NCBI GenBank assembly: GCA_963727235.1
Contig: CAVSFZ010000025.1
Location: forward strand, 48,680 to 112,679
Reading direction: 5' to 3'
DNA length: 64,000 bases
Source of the DNA: CAVPTL01 sp963727235
Lineage (GTDB): Bacteria > Actinomycetota > Thermoleophilia > Gaiellales > JAICJC01
Below the pieces are notes generated by a model. That model was not told the DNA's origin. It saw only the letters and a program-made list of their open reading frames with translations, and ran no database searches. The position numbers and the translations under genes were made by a program. Of the stretch, positions 25,301 to 32,338 are shown piece after piece. Positions within the stretch are counted from its first letter, which is position 1. Every line of letters begins with the position of its first letter.

Positions 25301-25505
25301 CCTCCACCGAGAGCAGCGGAGCGATCTGGGCCGAGACGTTCTTGGCGTTGGTGCCGGTGATCACCACCAACGCGACGCCGGCCACGAGCAGCTGCTCCAT
25401 CGCCTCGGCCAGCTCAGTGGGTCGGTCGGATCGGGAGGTCACCGCGGTGCCGTCCCAGTCGAACGCGATCAATCGAAAGGCTGTTTGAAAAATGTCCGGT
25501 GCCAC
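22350..25505 (-). CDS. GH65 glycoside phosphorylase/hydrolase with N-terminal HAD phosphatase domain
   Basis: 1051-aa fusion. Residues about 1-290 are a HAD-type domain with the nucleophile motif AFDWDGTA (DxDGT) and a C-terminal IAGDEFGP metal motif, like trehalose-6-phosphatase or sucrose phosphatase. Residues about 315-1051 are a GH65 enzyme with an N-terminal beta-sandwich (ETLFSLVNRYMGVRG), an (alpha/alpha)6 barrel with GHVFWDTDVF, and the catalytic acid Glu in IGPDELHEDVDN. GH65 enzymes split trehalose, maltose or kojibiose with phosphate. HAD-GH65 fusions often join a beta-phosphoglucomutase to the phosphorylase, but here the HAD is at the N-terminus and looks phosphatase-like. GTG start with AGGGGAG before it. 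Probably works on trehalose-like disaccharides in the cytoplasm. Confidence 0.9.
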   Translation of the reverse strand: MAPDIFQTAFRLIAFDWDGTAVTSRSDRPTELAEAMEQLLVAGVALVVITGTNAKNVSAQIAPLLSVEARSRLYLMVNRGSEVYAYGAEGELDLLYRREASVDENAALDRTVEAVQSHLRAGGVEVGIVSDRLNRRKVDLIPEPGWADPPKSQIGELLAAVEDRLQPFPGGIGAAIDLAGELAAENDLPDARITSDVKHIEIGLTDKSDSIAFLMQRIAPARAIRPTEVLIAGDEFGPIAGFEGSDYRMVTRLAAGATLASVGKEPNGTPTGVINLGGGPAQFVEILRDQGTRASSGLEIQPPPMRESDTPNGTDGWRIVSDTYDLASEASQETLFSLVNRYMGVRGSTDELNPSRTPRAFVAGLFDGEKPGVEDLVVIPDWVATEIHIDGVLFTPWSWTVRSHRRTLDLRALRLDRELVVEDPQGRVLRLNSSRILSLADTHLGAIRMSLELVSGSPCRASVRAGAWVRQKSGELPHVEITAAGDADGVDMLHSRTPGARVAVDLGQALTAQLDDEVIEAAHVTDEHFSGREFDVELAMGSTLTVERHVAVFTEREEPDSGRRAAEAARQSLAAGWDAFVSAHTIAWASAWARSDVEIDEPAAQLGIRFAVAQLIAVAPQVGSRTSVAAKGLTGEGYKGHVFWDTDVFLMQFYAYTMPEVAREIIGYRVGMLPAARRNAENAGLEGAWFAWESAASGEDVTPAFVIGPGGRRMAVKTGEQEIHVVSDIALAIEMYVRATGDRDVLADGGAELLVEAARFYATRGVTTERGYEIHHVIGPDELHEDVDNSAYTNYLGAWTMRWAAELVDTGVAAAKPGEPDRWRDLADRMLILRTPDGLMEQSEGFLALPLAGSDPADRAEMAWQRDRMEWRDVKQADVVMLMALLEREFSPEERRGSYNLYEPLTRHLSSLSEAVHSLVARRVGFDAAADDYFTRAVAIDLFDSRGNRPEGLHMATQGGLWQAVVLGCGGLSVTDGVLHLDPRLATGWNRLRFSLTHQGVPATVTLTPTTARVETDGGSIDVALPGVRTTASAGHPAELVLHDGGWHLPG

Positions 25506-25610
25506 GGCTCCCCTTGACGGACTCGAACGACGACGGAGGTTAGCGATCGACTCGCCACCACACTCGCCGAGTTATCGGACGGACGTCCCGGGACTTACGA
25601 AACGCGTGCG

Positions 25611-26243
25611 TCAGCCGACCGCGACGCGAGTGCCCAGCGTTGCCCACGACCACACGACGCTGGCATCTCCCTGAGCGATCCGCACACAGCCGTGTGACGC
25701 CGGGTAGCCGGGCACGTCGGGGTACTGGTGGAACGCATATCCGCCGGTGAAGTACGAGGCCAGTGGCAGCCAGACGTGGAACGGCTTCGACCAGCTCATC
25801 GCTTCCTTGCGATAGATGGTGAAGTGTCCCGAGGGGGTCACATGCCCCGGCGAGGCGGTGGACACGTGGATCGCGCGCACGACCACGCCCTTGGCGATCA
25901 GCAGCAGCACCTGTTTGGCCTTATGCACTTCCATGTGCCGGACGGAGCGCGACCACGGGCGGGGGATGCTGGCCTTCGCCAGAGCCCTGAACGTTGCCGG
26001 ACCCGCGACTCCGTCACGGGTCAGCCCGCGCCAGCCCTGGAACGCCATCACAGCTTGGGTGGTGCGCGGCCCGTACACGCCGCTGCGGCCGGCTATCGCG
26101 AGGTACTTCAGCCGGATCAGCTTCTTTTGCAGCGCGAGCACGGCCTTACCCTTGGATCCGGGGGCGAGGCCGGCGTGGGCGGTTGCCGGGAATGCCGCTA
26201 TGAGAACACCTATCGCGAGAACCACGGCGAGCCTTCGGAGCAT
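25611..26243 (-). CDS. L,D-transpeptidase with peptidoglycan-binding domain
   Basis: Exported YkuD-family enzyme (210 aa) that makes 3-3 crosslinks in peptidoglycan or attaches proteins to it. A signal peptide (LRRLAVVLAIGVLIAAFP, ending A-T-A-H-A) is followed by a PG_binding_1 domain (about 25-85, KGKAVLALQKKLIRLKYL and GPRTTQAVMAFQ) and the catalytic domain with the SHGCVRI signature (nucleophile cysteine) near the end. ATG at 26243 is chosen because a TATGAT box sits 6 bases before it; the longer frame to 26330 overlaps the neighbour gene and lacks a signal peptide start. Confidence 0.92.
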   Translation of the reverse strand: MLRRLAVVLAIGVLIAAFPATAHAGLAPGSKGKAVLALQKKLIRLKYLAIAGRSGVYGPRTTQAVMAFQGWRGLTRDGVAGPATFRALAKASIPRPWSRSVRHMEVHKAKQVLLLIAKGVVVRAIHVSTASPGHVTPSGHFTIYRKEAMSWSKPFHVWLPLASYFTGGYAFHQYPDVPGYPASHGCVRIAQGDASVVWSWATLGTRVAVG

Positions 26244-26249
26244 CGCCGT

Positions 26250-26255
26250 ATCATA
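26250..26255 (-). promoter_or_regulatory. -10 element, leaderless start of L,D-transpeptidase gene
   Basis: TATGAT (minus strand) with 6 bases to the ATG at 26243; it decides the start. It lies in the 19-base gap after the receiver-protein gene. Confidence 0.6.
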
Positions 26256-26262
26256 CGCGACG

Positions 26263-26697
26263 TTACGCAGGTGGGTGTCGGTATTCGACGTCGTCCTCTG
26301 CGGGGTCCCACGTTCGGAGCACGTGTGCATGGCGGATCTCTTCGACCAATCGTGCCAGCGGTATGCCCTTAACGAGGAATCCGGCCGCTCCGGCGTCGAG
26401 CGCGTCCTGTAGCAGCGTGGGCTCGTCGAAGGCGGTCAGCATCAGGATGATGGTGCGTGATCCACGGGACTCGCGGATCCGTCTGGTCGCTTCGATGCCG
26501 TCGATGCCAGGCATGCGGATGTCCATGACCGTGACGTCGGGGCCTTCGCGCAGCACCGTCTCGACGGCCGACAATCCGTCCTCGGCCGCACCCACGATCT
26601 CGTACCCAGCTTCCTGGAGGGCGAGTCCAAGGGTGTCACGGAGCATCTCATTGTCCTCCGCGATGACCACGCGCACGCCTTCGGAGTTGAGTCCCAT
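26263..26697 (-). CDS. Single-domain response regulator receiver
   Basis: 144 aa, essentially one CheY-like receiver domain. The acidic pair Glu14-Asp15 (VIAEDN), the phospho-acceptor Asp59 (VMDIRMPG), the LTAFD threonine and the FLVKGIP lysine are all present. After the receiver there are only about 25 residues and no DNA-binding or enzymatic output domain, although the sequence resembles NarL-type receivers. No histidine kinase is adjacent. It is 19 bases before the L,D-transpeptidase gene on the same strand and 85 bases from a divergent solute-binding-fold gene. Probably signals by protein contact. Confidence 0.88.
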   Translation of the reverse strand: MGLNSEGVRVVIAEDNEMLRDTLGLALQEAGYEIVGAAEDGLSAVETVLREGPDVTVMDIRMPGIDGIEATRRIRESRGSRTIILMLTAFDEPTLLQDALDAGAAGFLVKGIPLARLVEEIRHAHVLRTWDPAEDDVEYRHPPA

Positions 26698-26704
26698 GCG
26701 TCGC

Positions 26705-26710
26705 ACCGTA
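26705..26710 (-). promoter_or_regulatory. -10 element, leaderless start of receiver gene
   Basis: TACGGT (minus strand) with exactly 7 bases to the ATG at 26697. Confidence 0.55.
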
Positions 26711-26770
26711 CAGGTGCGGCCGCGATCAGCAACTCCACGCTTTGGCGTATTGAGAGTCCCCTCGACGTGG

Positions 26771-26776
26771 TACGTT
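26771..26776 (+). promoter_or_regulatory. -10 element before solute-binding-fold gene
   Basis: TACGTT with 6 bases to the second of two adjacent GTG codons (26783). Confidence 0.45.
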
Positions 26777-26782
26777 CGGGTG

Positions 26783-27496
26783 GTGAACGCAGATCGTCTC
26801 ACGCTCGGATGCGCCGACCTGGATGCGCTCCCACTATTTGGGCTGATCGACGACGCCGGTCATCGAGAAGGCTACGAACCGGCTGCCGCCGCACTCGTGG
26901 CCGATCAGCTGGGCATCGAGCTGGAATGGTCGGTGCTCGCCTGGGCGGACTTCTACCCGGCGCTTGCCGACGGACGGGTTGACGCGGTGTGGTGCGGTCA
27001 GGGGATCACCGATGCCCGTCGTGAGCTGGCTGACTTCTCACGCCCCTACACCGTCTTTGACGAGTCGCTGGTGGTGCGTGCCGACAATCCGGCCGGTTCG
27101 CCTGACGAGCTCGGCGGCCAGCGCATCGGGGCGATCGACGGCAGCACCAACCTCGCGCTGGCCGAGACGTTCCCGGGTGTTGTGACCGTTCCGTTCCCTG
27201 GGTCTGACGACGTCTTCGGCGACATGATCGGTGCGCTGCGTTCCGGGGAGATCGATGGATTCGTCGACGATGATGTGGTGATGGTGCCGCTCGGCGACGA
27301 ACCCGGTCTGAGGCTCGCGTTCACCGTACCCACCAAGATCGCCTGGGGAGTTGCCGTTCGGCGCGGCGACGATCAGCTGCGAGCGGCGCTGAACGGCGCG
27401 CTGGAGACCGTGATCGCCGACGGCCGGTTGGAGGCTGCGTGGTCACACTGGATGCCGTGGCTCGAGTTTCCGCTGACCCCGACGGCCGGCGCATAG
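26783..27496 (+). CDS. Solute-binding protein family 3 domain without signal peptide
   Basis: 237 aa, a complete periplasmic-binding-protein-like fold of the amino-acid type (SBP_bac_3). It starts straight into the first strand (LTLGCADLDALPLFG) and shows GYEPAAAALVADQLG, VDAVWCGQGIT, SRPYTVFDESLVV, GAIDGSTN and IAWGVAVRRGDDQLR. There is no signal peptide, lipobox or membrane helix, and no permease or ATPase gene nearby, so this may be a cytoplasmic sensor or an enzyme such as a cyclohexadienyl dehydratase-like lyase, which uses the same fold. Divergent from an output-less receiver gene. The GTG at 26780 is an alternative start. Confidence 0.82.
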   Translation: MNADRLTLGCADLDALPLFGLIDDAGHREGYEPAAAALVADQLGIELEWSVLAWADFYPALADGRVDAVWCGQGITDARRELADFSRPYTVFDESLVVRADNPAGSPDELGGQRIGAIDGSTNLALAETFPGVVTVPFPGSDDVFGDMIGALRSGEIDGFVDDDVVMVPLGDEPGLRLAFTVPTKIAWGVAVRRGDDQLRAALNGALETVIADGRLEAAWSHWMPWLEFPLTPTAGA

Positions 27497-27503
27497 ACGA
27501 CCG

Positions 27504-28682
27504 CTAGTACCGCGGCACCGGCGGGCCGCCGTAGTAGTCGTATTCGCCGTCGGACTCGAATCGGGCGACGCCACGGTGGAGTGAGTCGAGGTCGAGCTCC
27601 ACGCCCAAACCGGGTCTCGAGTGCGGTACCGGCACCCGGCCGCGGTCGGGTCGCAGCGGGCCGCCGGTGATGATGTCGTCGTGGTACCAGCGAAGCAGGG
27701 TCTGGTGCGGCCCCGTCACCGATTCGAGCACCGCTGCGACGTGCAGTTGAGCGGCGGTGGCGATGCCCAGATCGCCGCTGTAGAAGCGAAACCCGACCCC
27801 GGCGCGTGCACACGCCCCGGCAAACCGCAGCGTGGGTCCGATGCCGCCGCAGCCGGCAATGCCGAGCACGAGCGCGTCGGGTGCTCCCAGAGCGGCGGCC
27901 GTGGGTATGTCGGAGCTGTGGGCCGAGATCGGGATCCGGGTGGAGCCGCGCAGCTCGGCCATGGCGGTGAGACCGGCGACCGGCTCCTCGACATACTCAA
28001 TCCCGATCTCCTCCAGCTCCCGCAACGTCGCCCGCGCGGTCTCCGGCGTCCAGGCCATGTTGGCGTCCACCCGCAGCCCGCGTTCGGGGCCGATGGCCGC
28101 GCGTACCTCGCGCAGCATGCGGAGCTCTTCGGCGGGTGGACGCACGCCCATCTTGCCCTCGAACACCGGCGAGTTGTGCTCACGTACCATCCGGGCGCAG
28201 TACGCGGCCACCTCGGCGGTGGTGCCCTCGCCGTCGGCACCCGGTCCGGGAAGCCGGAACGCGAAGTACTCGGTCAGCTCGATCTCACCTCGCACAGGGG
28301 TTCCGAGCAGCTCACACAAGGGCACGTTGGCGGCCTGCGCCGCGATGTCCCAGAGCGCCATCTCGAGCGCGACCTGGGGACACCGCACAGTCGTCTCGGG
28401 CGTATCACGGGGTGCCGGGGTGGTGAAGGGGGCTGAGGCGAGCTGCTCGAGCAGAGCGGCGGCGTTGCGGCCGGTGACGTCGCCCGCCGCTTGCCACAGT
28501 TCGAGGGCGTCCGTCGGAGACGGCGACTCGCCCAACCCGACCAGGCCGGTGTCGGTTGTGACACGCGCGACGGTACTGCTGATCCCGGCAAAGACGCCGG
28601 TGGCGAACTCGTACGGGGCATCCAGCGGGACGTTCACCGGCCATGCCTCGAGCGACGTGATCCGGCCCGCGTCGGCCGTCAC
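27504..28682 (-). CDS. Enolase-superfamily enzyme (mandelate racemase / muconate cycloisomerase type)
   Basis: 392 aa. The N-terminal capping domain contains ITSLEAWPVNVPLDAPY and the TALWDIAA-like helix ALEMALWDIAAQAA. The barrel shows FEGKMGVRPP (a likely catalytic-lysine strand), the metal ligands in RVDANMAW and YVEEPV, and a third strand ending SAHSSD. That third position and the single lysine differ from canonical MLE/OSBS patterns, so I do not name the substrate; acid-sugar dehydratase or racemase roles are possible. Begins in a GTGA overlap with the upstream GNAT gene on the minus strand, so the pair is coupled. C-terminus DYYGGPPVPRY is unusual. Confidence 0.82.
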   Translation of the reverse strand: MTADAGRITSLEAWPVNVPLDAPYEFATGVFAGISSTVARVTTDTGLVGLGESPSPTDALELWQAAGDVTGRNAAALLEQLASAPFTTPAPRDTPETTVRCPQVALEMALWDIAAQAANVPLCELLGTPVRGEIELTEYFAFRLPGPGADGEGTTAEVAAYCARMVREHNSPVFEGKMGVRPPAEELRMLREVRAAIGPERGLRVDANMAWTPETARATLRELEEIGIEYVEEPVAGLTAMAELRGSTRIPISAHSSDIPTAAALGAPDALVLGIAGCGGIGPTLRFAGACARAGVGFRFYSGDLGIATAAQLHVAAVLESVTGPHQTLLRWYHDDIITGGPLRPDRGRVPVPHSRPGLGVELDLDSLHRGVARFESDGEYDYYGGPPVPRY

Positions 28683-29104
28683 GGAGCGATGTCGCGGGCG
28701 GCGTACTCGATCCGCTCGAACGGCCACGCATCCCCCAGCCACTGCGTGACCGCTTGGTACAGCACCGTGTCGAGCTCGCCTCGGGATGCGGTCACCCACG
28801 AGCTGACATGCGCCGCGTGGGGAACGTCCTTGAGCGGATAGATGTAGACGCACCCGATCACGGTGCCGTCGGGGTCGAGCACGGTGTAGGTGAAGCCGCG
28901 GCGATCTGCAAAGTCCCTGCGATGGCGGATCAGATCGTCACGGTTTTGATCGAGGCTCATCTCGTGCGGCCAGTCGCCGTCGGGGTATCCCGGTGTCGCA
29001 TGGATGTGGTCGATCGACGACATCCAGGCAAGGTGGTCTGCCTGGTTGTGCTCGGGGCCGAGCGGCTCCAGCGTGAACTGCGGCGTGGCGAGCTCGGTGG
29101 GCAC
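28679..29104 (-). CDS. GNAT family N-acetyltransferase
   Basis: Acetyl-CoA-dependent acyltransferase-like domain (141 aa from the GTG at 29104). Seen: FTLEPLGPEH, D-H-L-A-W, the strand GFTYTVLDPDGTVIGCVYIYPL that forms the acetyl-CoA-binding beta-bulge region, and a C-terminal W-P-F-E-R-I-E-Y. The open frame extends to 29236 with a Pro/Trp-rich stretch and could be part of the protein, but that would overlap the divergent regulator gene at 29196; the start is unsure. Stop overlaps the start of the enolase-type gene (GTGA). Confidence 0.7.
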   Translation of the reverse strand: MPTELATPQFTLEPLGPEHNQADHLAWMSSIDHIHATPGYPDGDWPHEMSLDQNRDDLIRHRRDFADRRGFTYTVLDPDGTVIGCVYIYPLKDVPHAAHVSSWVTASRGELDTVLYQAVTQWLGDAWPFERIEYAARDIAP

Positions 29105-29195
29105 GTCAAATGTCTGGGGGTACGAAGTCGGTGGTGGCCACGTCGGGAGATTACGCCAAGCGCCGCAGGCTGTGTCCAGCGATAATTCGACCGCG

Positions 29196-32132
29196 ATGCC
29201 AACCCTCCCCACGGGCACAGTCACGATGATGTTCACCGATATCGCCGGGTCGACCGCGCTCCTGAAGGAGCTCGGCAGTGACTATCCAGACGCTTTGGCT
29301 GAGCACCGGCGGGTGCTGCGGGCGATCTTCGAGCGCCGTAACGGCATCGAGGTCGATACCCAGGGAGATGCCTTCTTCGTGGTGTTCGAACGCGCCTCGG
29401 ATGCGCTGGCAGCAGCCCAGGATGCCCAGCAAGAGCTGCGCGGTCAGGTGCGTGTCCGGATTGGGGTGCATACCGGTGAGCCGCTGCCGACCGGAGATGG
29501 CTATGTCGGGTTGGATGTGCACCTCGCGGCCCGGATCAGCGCTGCCGGTCACGGCGGTCAGGTGCTCGTCTCTCAGACCACTCGCGAACTGGTCGGACCG
29601 GACGGACTCCATGACCTCGGTCGCCATCAGCTGAAAGACGTGGGCGCGGTCCAGCTGTACCAGTTGGGAGCCGGCGAGTTCCCCCAGTTGAAGACCGTCA
29701 ACGGCACCAATCTCCCCACCCAGGCGACCCACCTCGTGGGCCGCGTGACCGAGCTCGAGGAGCTCATCAGCCTGCTGTCGACGGCCGGCACCCGGCTGGT
29801 CACCTTGACCGGCCCCGGGGGCATGGGGAAGACCTCCTTGGCGATTGCCGCCGCCCATGTGCTGCTCGCGGATTTCGAGCAGGGTGCGTGGCTCGTCGAC
29901 CTGGCCCCGCTGACGGATGCCGGCCTGGTCGAGTCCACAATCGCCGCTGCGCTCGGCTCCCCGACGGACCCTCGTGAGTATCTGCGGGATCGGCAGATGC
30001 TGCTGGTGCTGGACAACTTCGAGCAGGTGGTGGAGGCTGCCGCTGTCGTTGGGGAGATCCTCGAGGTGTGCCCCGGCGTGTCGGTGCTCGCCACCAGCCG
30101 AGAACCGCTTCGGCTTCGGGCCGAACGCGAGTTTCCGTTGCGCGAGTTGGATGCCGTCGCGGCCGCGTCGCTCTTTCGCGAACGGGCAAGCGCTGTGCTG
30201 CCCTCGTTCGAGGCCGACCCCGCGCTGATGGCCGAGCTCGTTTGGCGGCTGGAGGGGATTCCGCTCGCAATCGAGCTTGCCGCCGCGAGGGTGAAGCTGC
30301 TGAACCTTGATCAGATCGCCGAGCGGCTCGACTCCCGCTTGTCCCTGCTGACCGGAGGAGCTCGCGACCTGCCCGAGCGCCAACGCACGTTGGAGGCTAC
30401 GATCGCGTGGAGCTATGCGTTGCTGGACGATCGCGAACGGGAACTGTTCGCGCGCTTGGCTGTGTTCGCCGGCGGTTGGACGCTGGACGCCGCCGAGCAG
30501 GTGTGCGACGCCGATCTCGATACGCTGCAGTCGCTGGTCGACAAGAGCCTCGTACGCTCGGTGGACGGCCGCTTCACCATGCTGGAGTCGATTGGCGAGT
30601 ATGCACTCGCAAGGCTGGGGGAGTCGGCCGGCGGTGGGGCGCTCGAGCACCGCCACGCGCTCTACTACCTGGCGCTGGCAGAGCGGGCCGAGCCCGAGCT
30701 GACCGGACGGAACCAGCACGTGTGGCTGGAGCGGCTGGCAGCCGACTACGAGAACCTCAGGGCCGCGCTGGAATGGTGCTCTGAGAACCCCGAGCACGTC
30801 TCCGAGGGGCTGCAGCTGGGATCGAGCTTGGTGCTGTTCTGGTTTATCCGCGGCCCCTATCACGAGGGTGTGCGGTGGCTGGAGCCGCTGGTTGCCGCGA
30901 GTGCCGGAGATCGCACGGTGGTCCGCGCTGGAGCGCTTTGGGGCGTGGGGCTGATGTGGACGTTGATCGGTGATCCCGAGCGCGCCGAAACCGCGCTCGA
31001 GCAGTGCCTGGAACTGGCCCGTGAGCTCGGTGACGACTCCTGGGCCGCCCGAGCGCTCGACGTCATGGGCTTACTGGCGTTCTTCGCCAACGACCCGAGG
31101 TGCCGGGAGCTGTTCGAGGAGAGCATCGCGCTTGCGCGGGCGGCCGGGGATGAGTGGTGCCTGACCGATTGTCTCGGCACGATTGGCTCGATCTATCCAC
31201 TCCAAGGGGAGCCCCAGAAAGCCCAGTCGGCTGGGGCGGAGGCGCTCGAGCTTGCACGGCGTGCCGGTGACCAGCAGGGTTTGCGGATGGCGTTGTTCGG
31301 CCTTGGGTTGGCCGCATACCGCCGCGGCGATCTGTCACCCGCGCGGGCATACGCAGAGCAGGGGTTGGCGGTTGCCCGCGGACTCGATGACAGCTGGTTC
31401 ACTCCGTACTTTCTGTGGGTGCTGGCCACGGTCGAGACGGATGCAGGCCGCCATGAGCTTGCCGAGGCTGCAGCCGGTGAGTGCCTTCGGCTCGCGCGGG
31501 AGCTGGAGGCGCCGATGATGCTGGTGTGCGCGCTCGATGCCGCGGCCGCATGCGCCCGCTGTGTATCCGACGACGAAGCGGCGATCGCGCTACTGCGGGA
31601 AGCGGAGGCGGTTTCTGATGGGCCGGTGCCGTGGTCGTATGTGAGCTCCGCGCTGACGGCTCTTGCGCTGGTGCAGGCCCAGAGCGGTGATCAGAATGCC
31701 GCTGAACCCACTCTGCAGCGCTCGCTCGAGCTTGCGGGGCAGGCGGGAGACCCGTGGGCAGAGGGTCGCGCTCTGGGTGGCCGGGCGACGCTGGCGTTGG
31801 CACGAGACGACCACGCCGCGGCCGAACGGGATGCCATCGCGGCGCTGCAACTCCAGCTACAGCTCGGCGATCAGATTGGTGCCGCCACGTCGATGGACAT
31901 CATCGCGTTCGCCGCCTACGGTGGAGGTGATGTCGGGCGGGCGGCGAGACTGTGCGCGGCATCCGACGCTGTCCGCGAGCGAGTGGGCGCCCTTGATTCA
32001 CCGTGGGCGGCAACGCCACGAGCCGAGCTTGTCACCCGGGTCAAAGGATCGATTGGAGCCGCCCGGTACGACCAGCTGGAGACCGACCTCGCCGGCGTGT
32101 CGCTCGCCGAGGCGGTGCGGACGGCGGGCTGA
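29196..32132 (+). CDS. Cyclase-homology / AAA+ ATPase / TPR signalling protein
   Basis: 978-aa soluble regulator. Residues about 5-165 are a class III cyclase homology domain (TVTMMFTDIAGST with the metal aspartate, then V-D-T-Q-G-D-A-F-F). The usual substrate-binding lysine position is occupied by Asp and the transition-state Asn by His (GLDVHLAARI), so catalytic activity is doubtful. An NB-ARC/AAA-type ATPase follows (about 185-440), with a P-loop GPGGMGKTS at Gly206-Lys212, Walker B LLVLDNFEQV and the LATSREPL sensor. The rest (about 500-978) is a TPR-like helical array. No LuxR HTH is found at the end. A GATAAT-like box is 9 bases before the ATG. Such proteins act as signal-dependent switches; partner unknown. 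Confidence 0.85.
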   Translation: MPTLPTGTVTMMFTDIAGSTALLKELGSDYPDALAEHRRVLRAIFERRNGIEVDTQGDAFFVVFERASDALAAAQDAQQELRGQVRVRIGVHTGEPLPTGDGYVGLDVHLAARISAAGHGGQVLVSQTTRELVGPDGLHDLGRHQLKDVGAVQLYQLGAGEFPQLKTVNGTNLPTQATHLVGRVTELEELISLLSTAGTRLVTLTGPGGMGKTSLAIAAAHVLLADFEQGAWLVDLAPLTDAGLVESTIAAALGSPTDPREYLRDRQMLLVLDNFEQVVEAAAVVGEILEVCPGVSVLATSREPLRLRAEREFPLRELDAVAAASLFRERASAVLPSFEADPALMAELVWRLEGIPLAIELAAARVKLLNLDQIAERLDSRLSLLTGGARDLPERQRTLEATIAWSYALLDDRERELFARLAVFAGGWTLDAAEQVCDADLDTLQSLVDKSLVRSVDGRFTMLESIGEYALARLGESAGGGALEHRHALYYLALAERAEPELTGRNQHVWLERLAADYENLRAALEWCSENPEHVSEGLQLGSSLVLFWFIRGPYHEGVRWLEPLVAASAGDRTVVRAGALWGVGLMWTLIGDPERAETALEQCLELARELGDDSWAARALDVMGLLAFFANDPRCRELFEESIALARAAGDEWCLTDCLGTIGSIYPLQGEPQKAQSAGAEALELARRAGDQQGLRMALFGLGLAAYRRGDLSPARAYAEQGLAVARGLDDSWFTPYFLWVLATVETDAGRHELAEAAAGECLRLARELEAPMMLVCALDAAAACARCVSDDEAAIALLREAEAVSDGPVPWSYVSSALTALALVQAQSGDQNAAEPTLQRSLELAGQAGDPWAEGRALGGRATLALARDDHAAAERDAIAALQLQLQLGDQIGAATSMDIIAFAAYGGGDVGRAARLCAASDAVRERVGALDSPWAATPRAELVTRVKGSIGAARYDQLETDLAGVSLAEAVRTAG

Positions 32133-32338
32133 GCTACTCGGGTGCGCCCGCCGACGGCAGCCGATCCTGGGCGACGCCTTCGATCACCAAGGCGTCGACC
32201 GCCACGTATCCCTGGCGCCGCATCTTCTCCGGAGAGGTGTGCAGAGGGTGGTTCACATGTGCCATCCTATGCAATGCCGTTCTGTCTATTGCGAAGCGAC
32301 GCAGTAGCCGCCATAGTAGGGCGAATGGGAGGAAGCCA

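Noticed and set aside
29151..30863. 570-codon minus-strand frame opposite the cyclase-ATPase gene
   Set aside because: Antisense shadow with low-complexity composition; the plus-strand protein has clear domains.
32134..32265. 43-codon minus-strand frame starting MAHVNHPLHTSPEKM
   Set aside because: No SD, no TANNNT box, and composition not clearly coding; it lies in the gap between two real genes. Could be real but I cannot support it.
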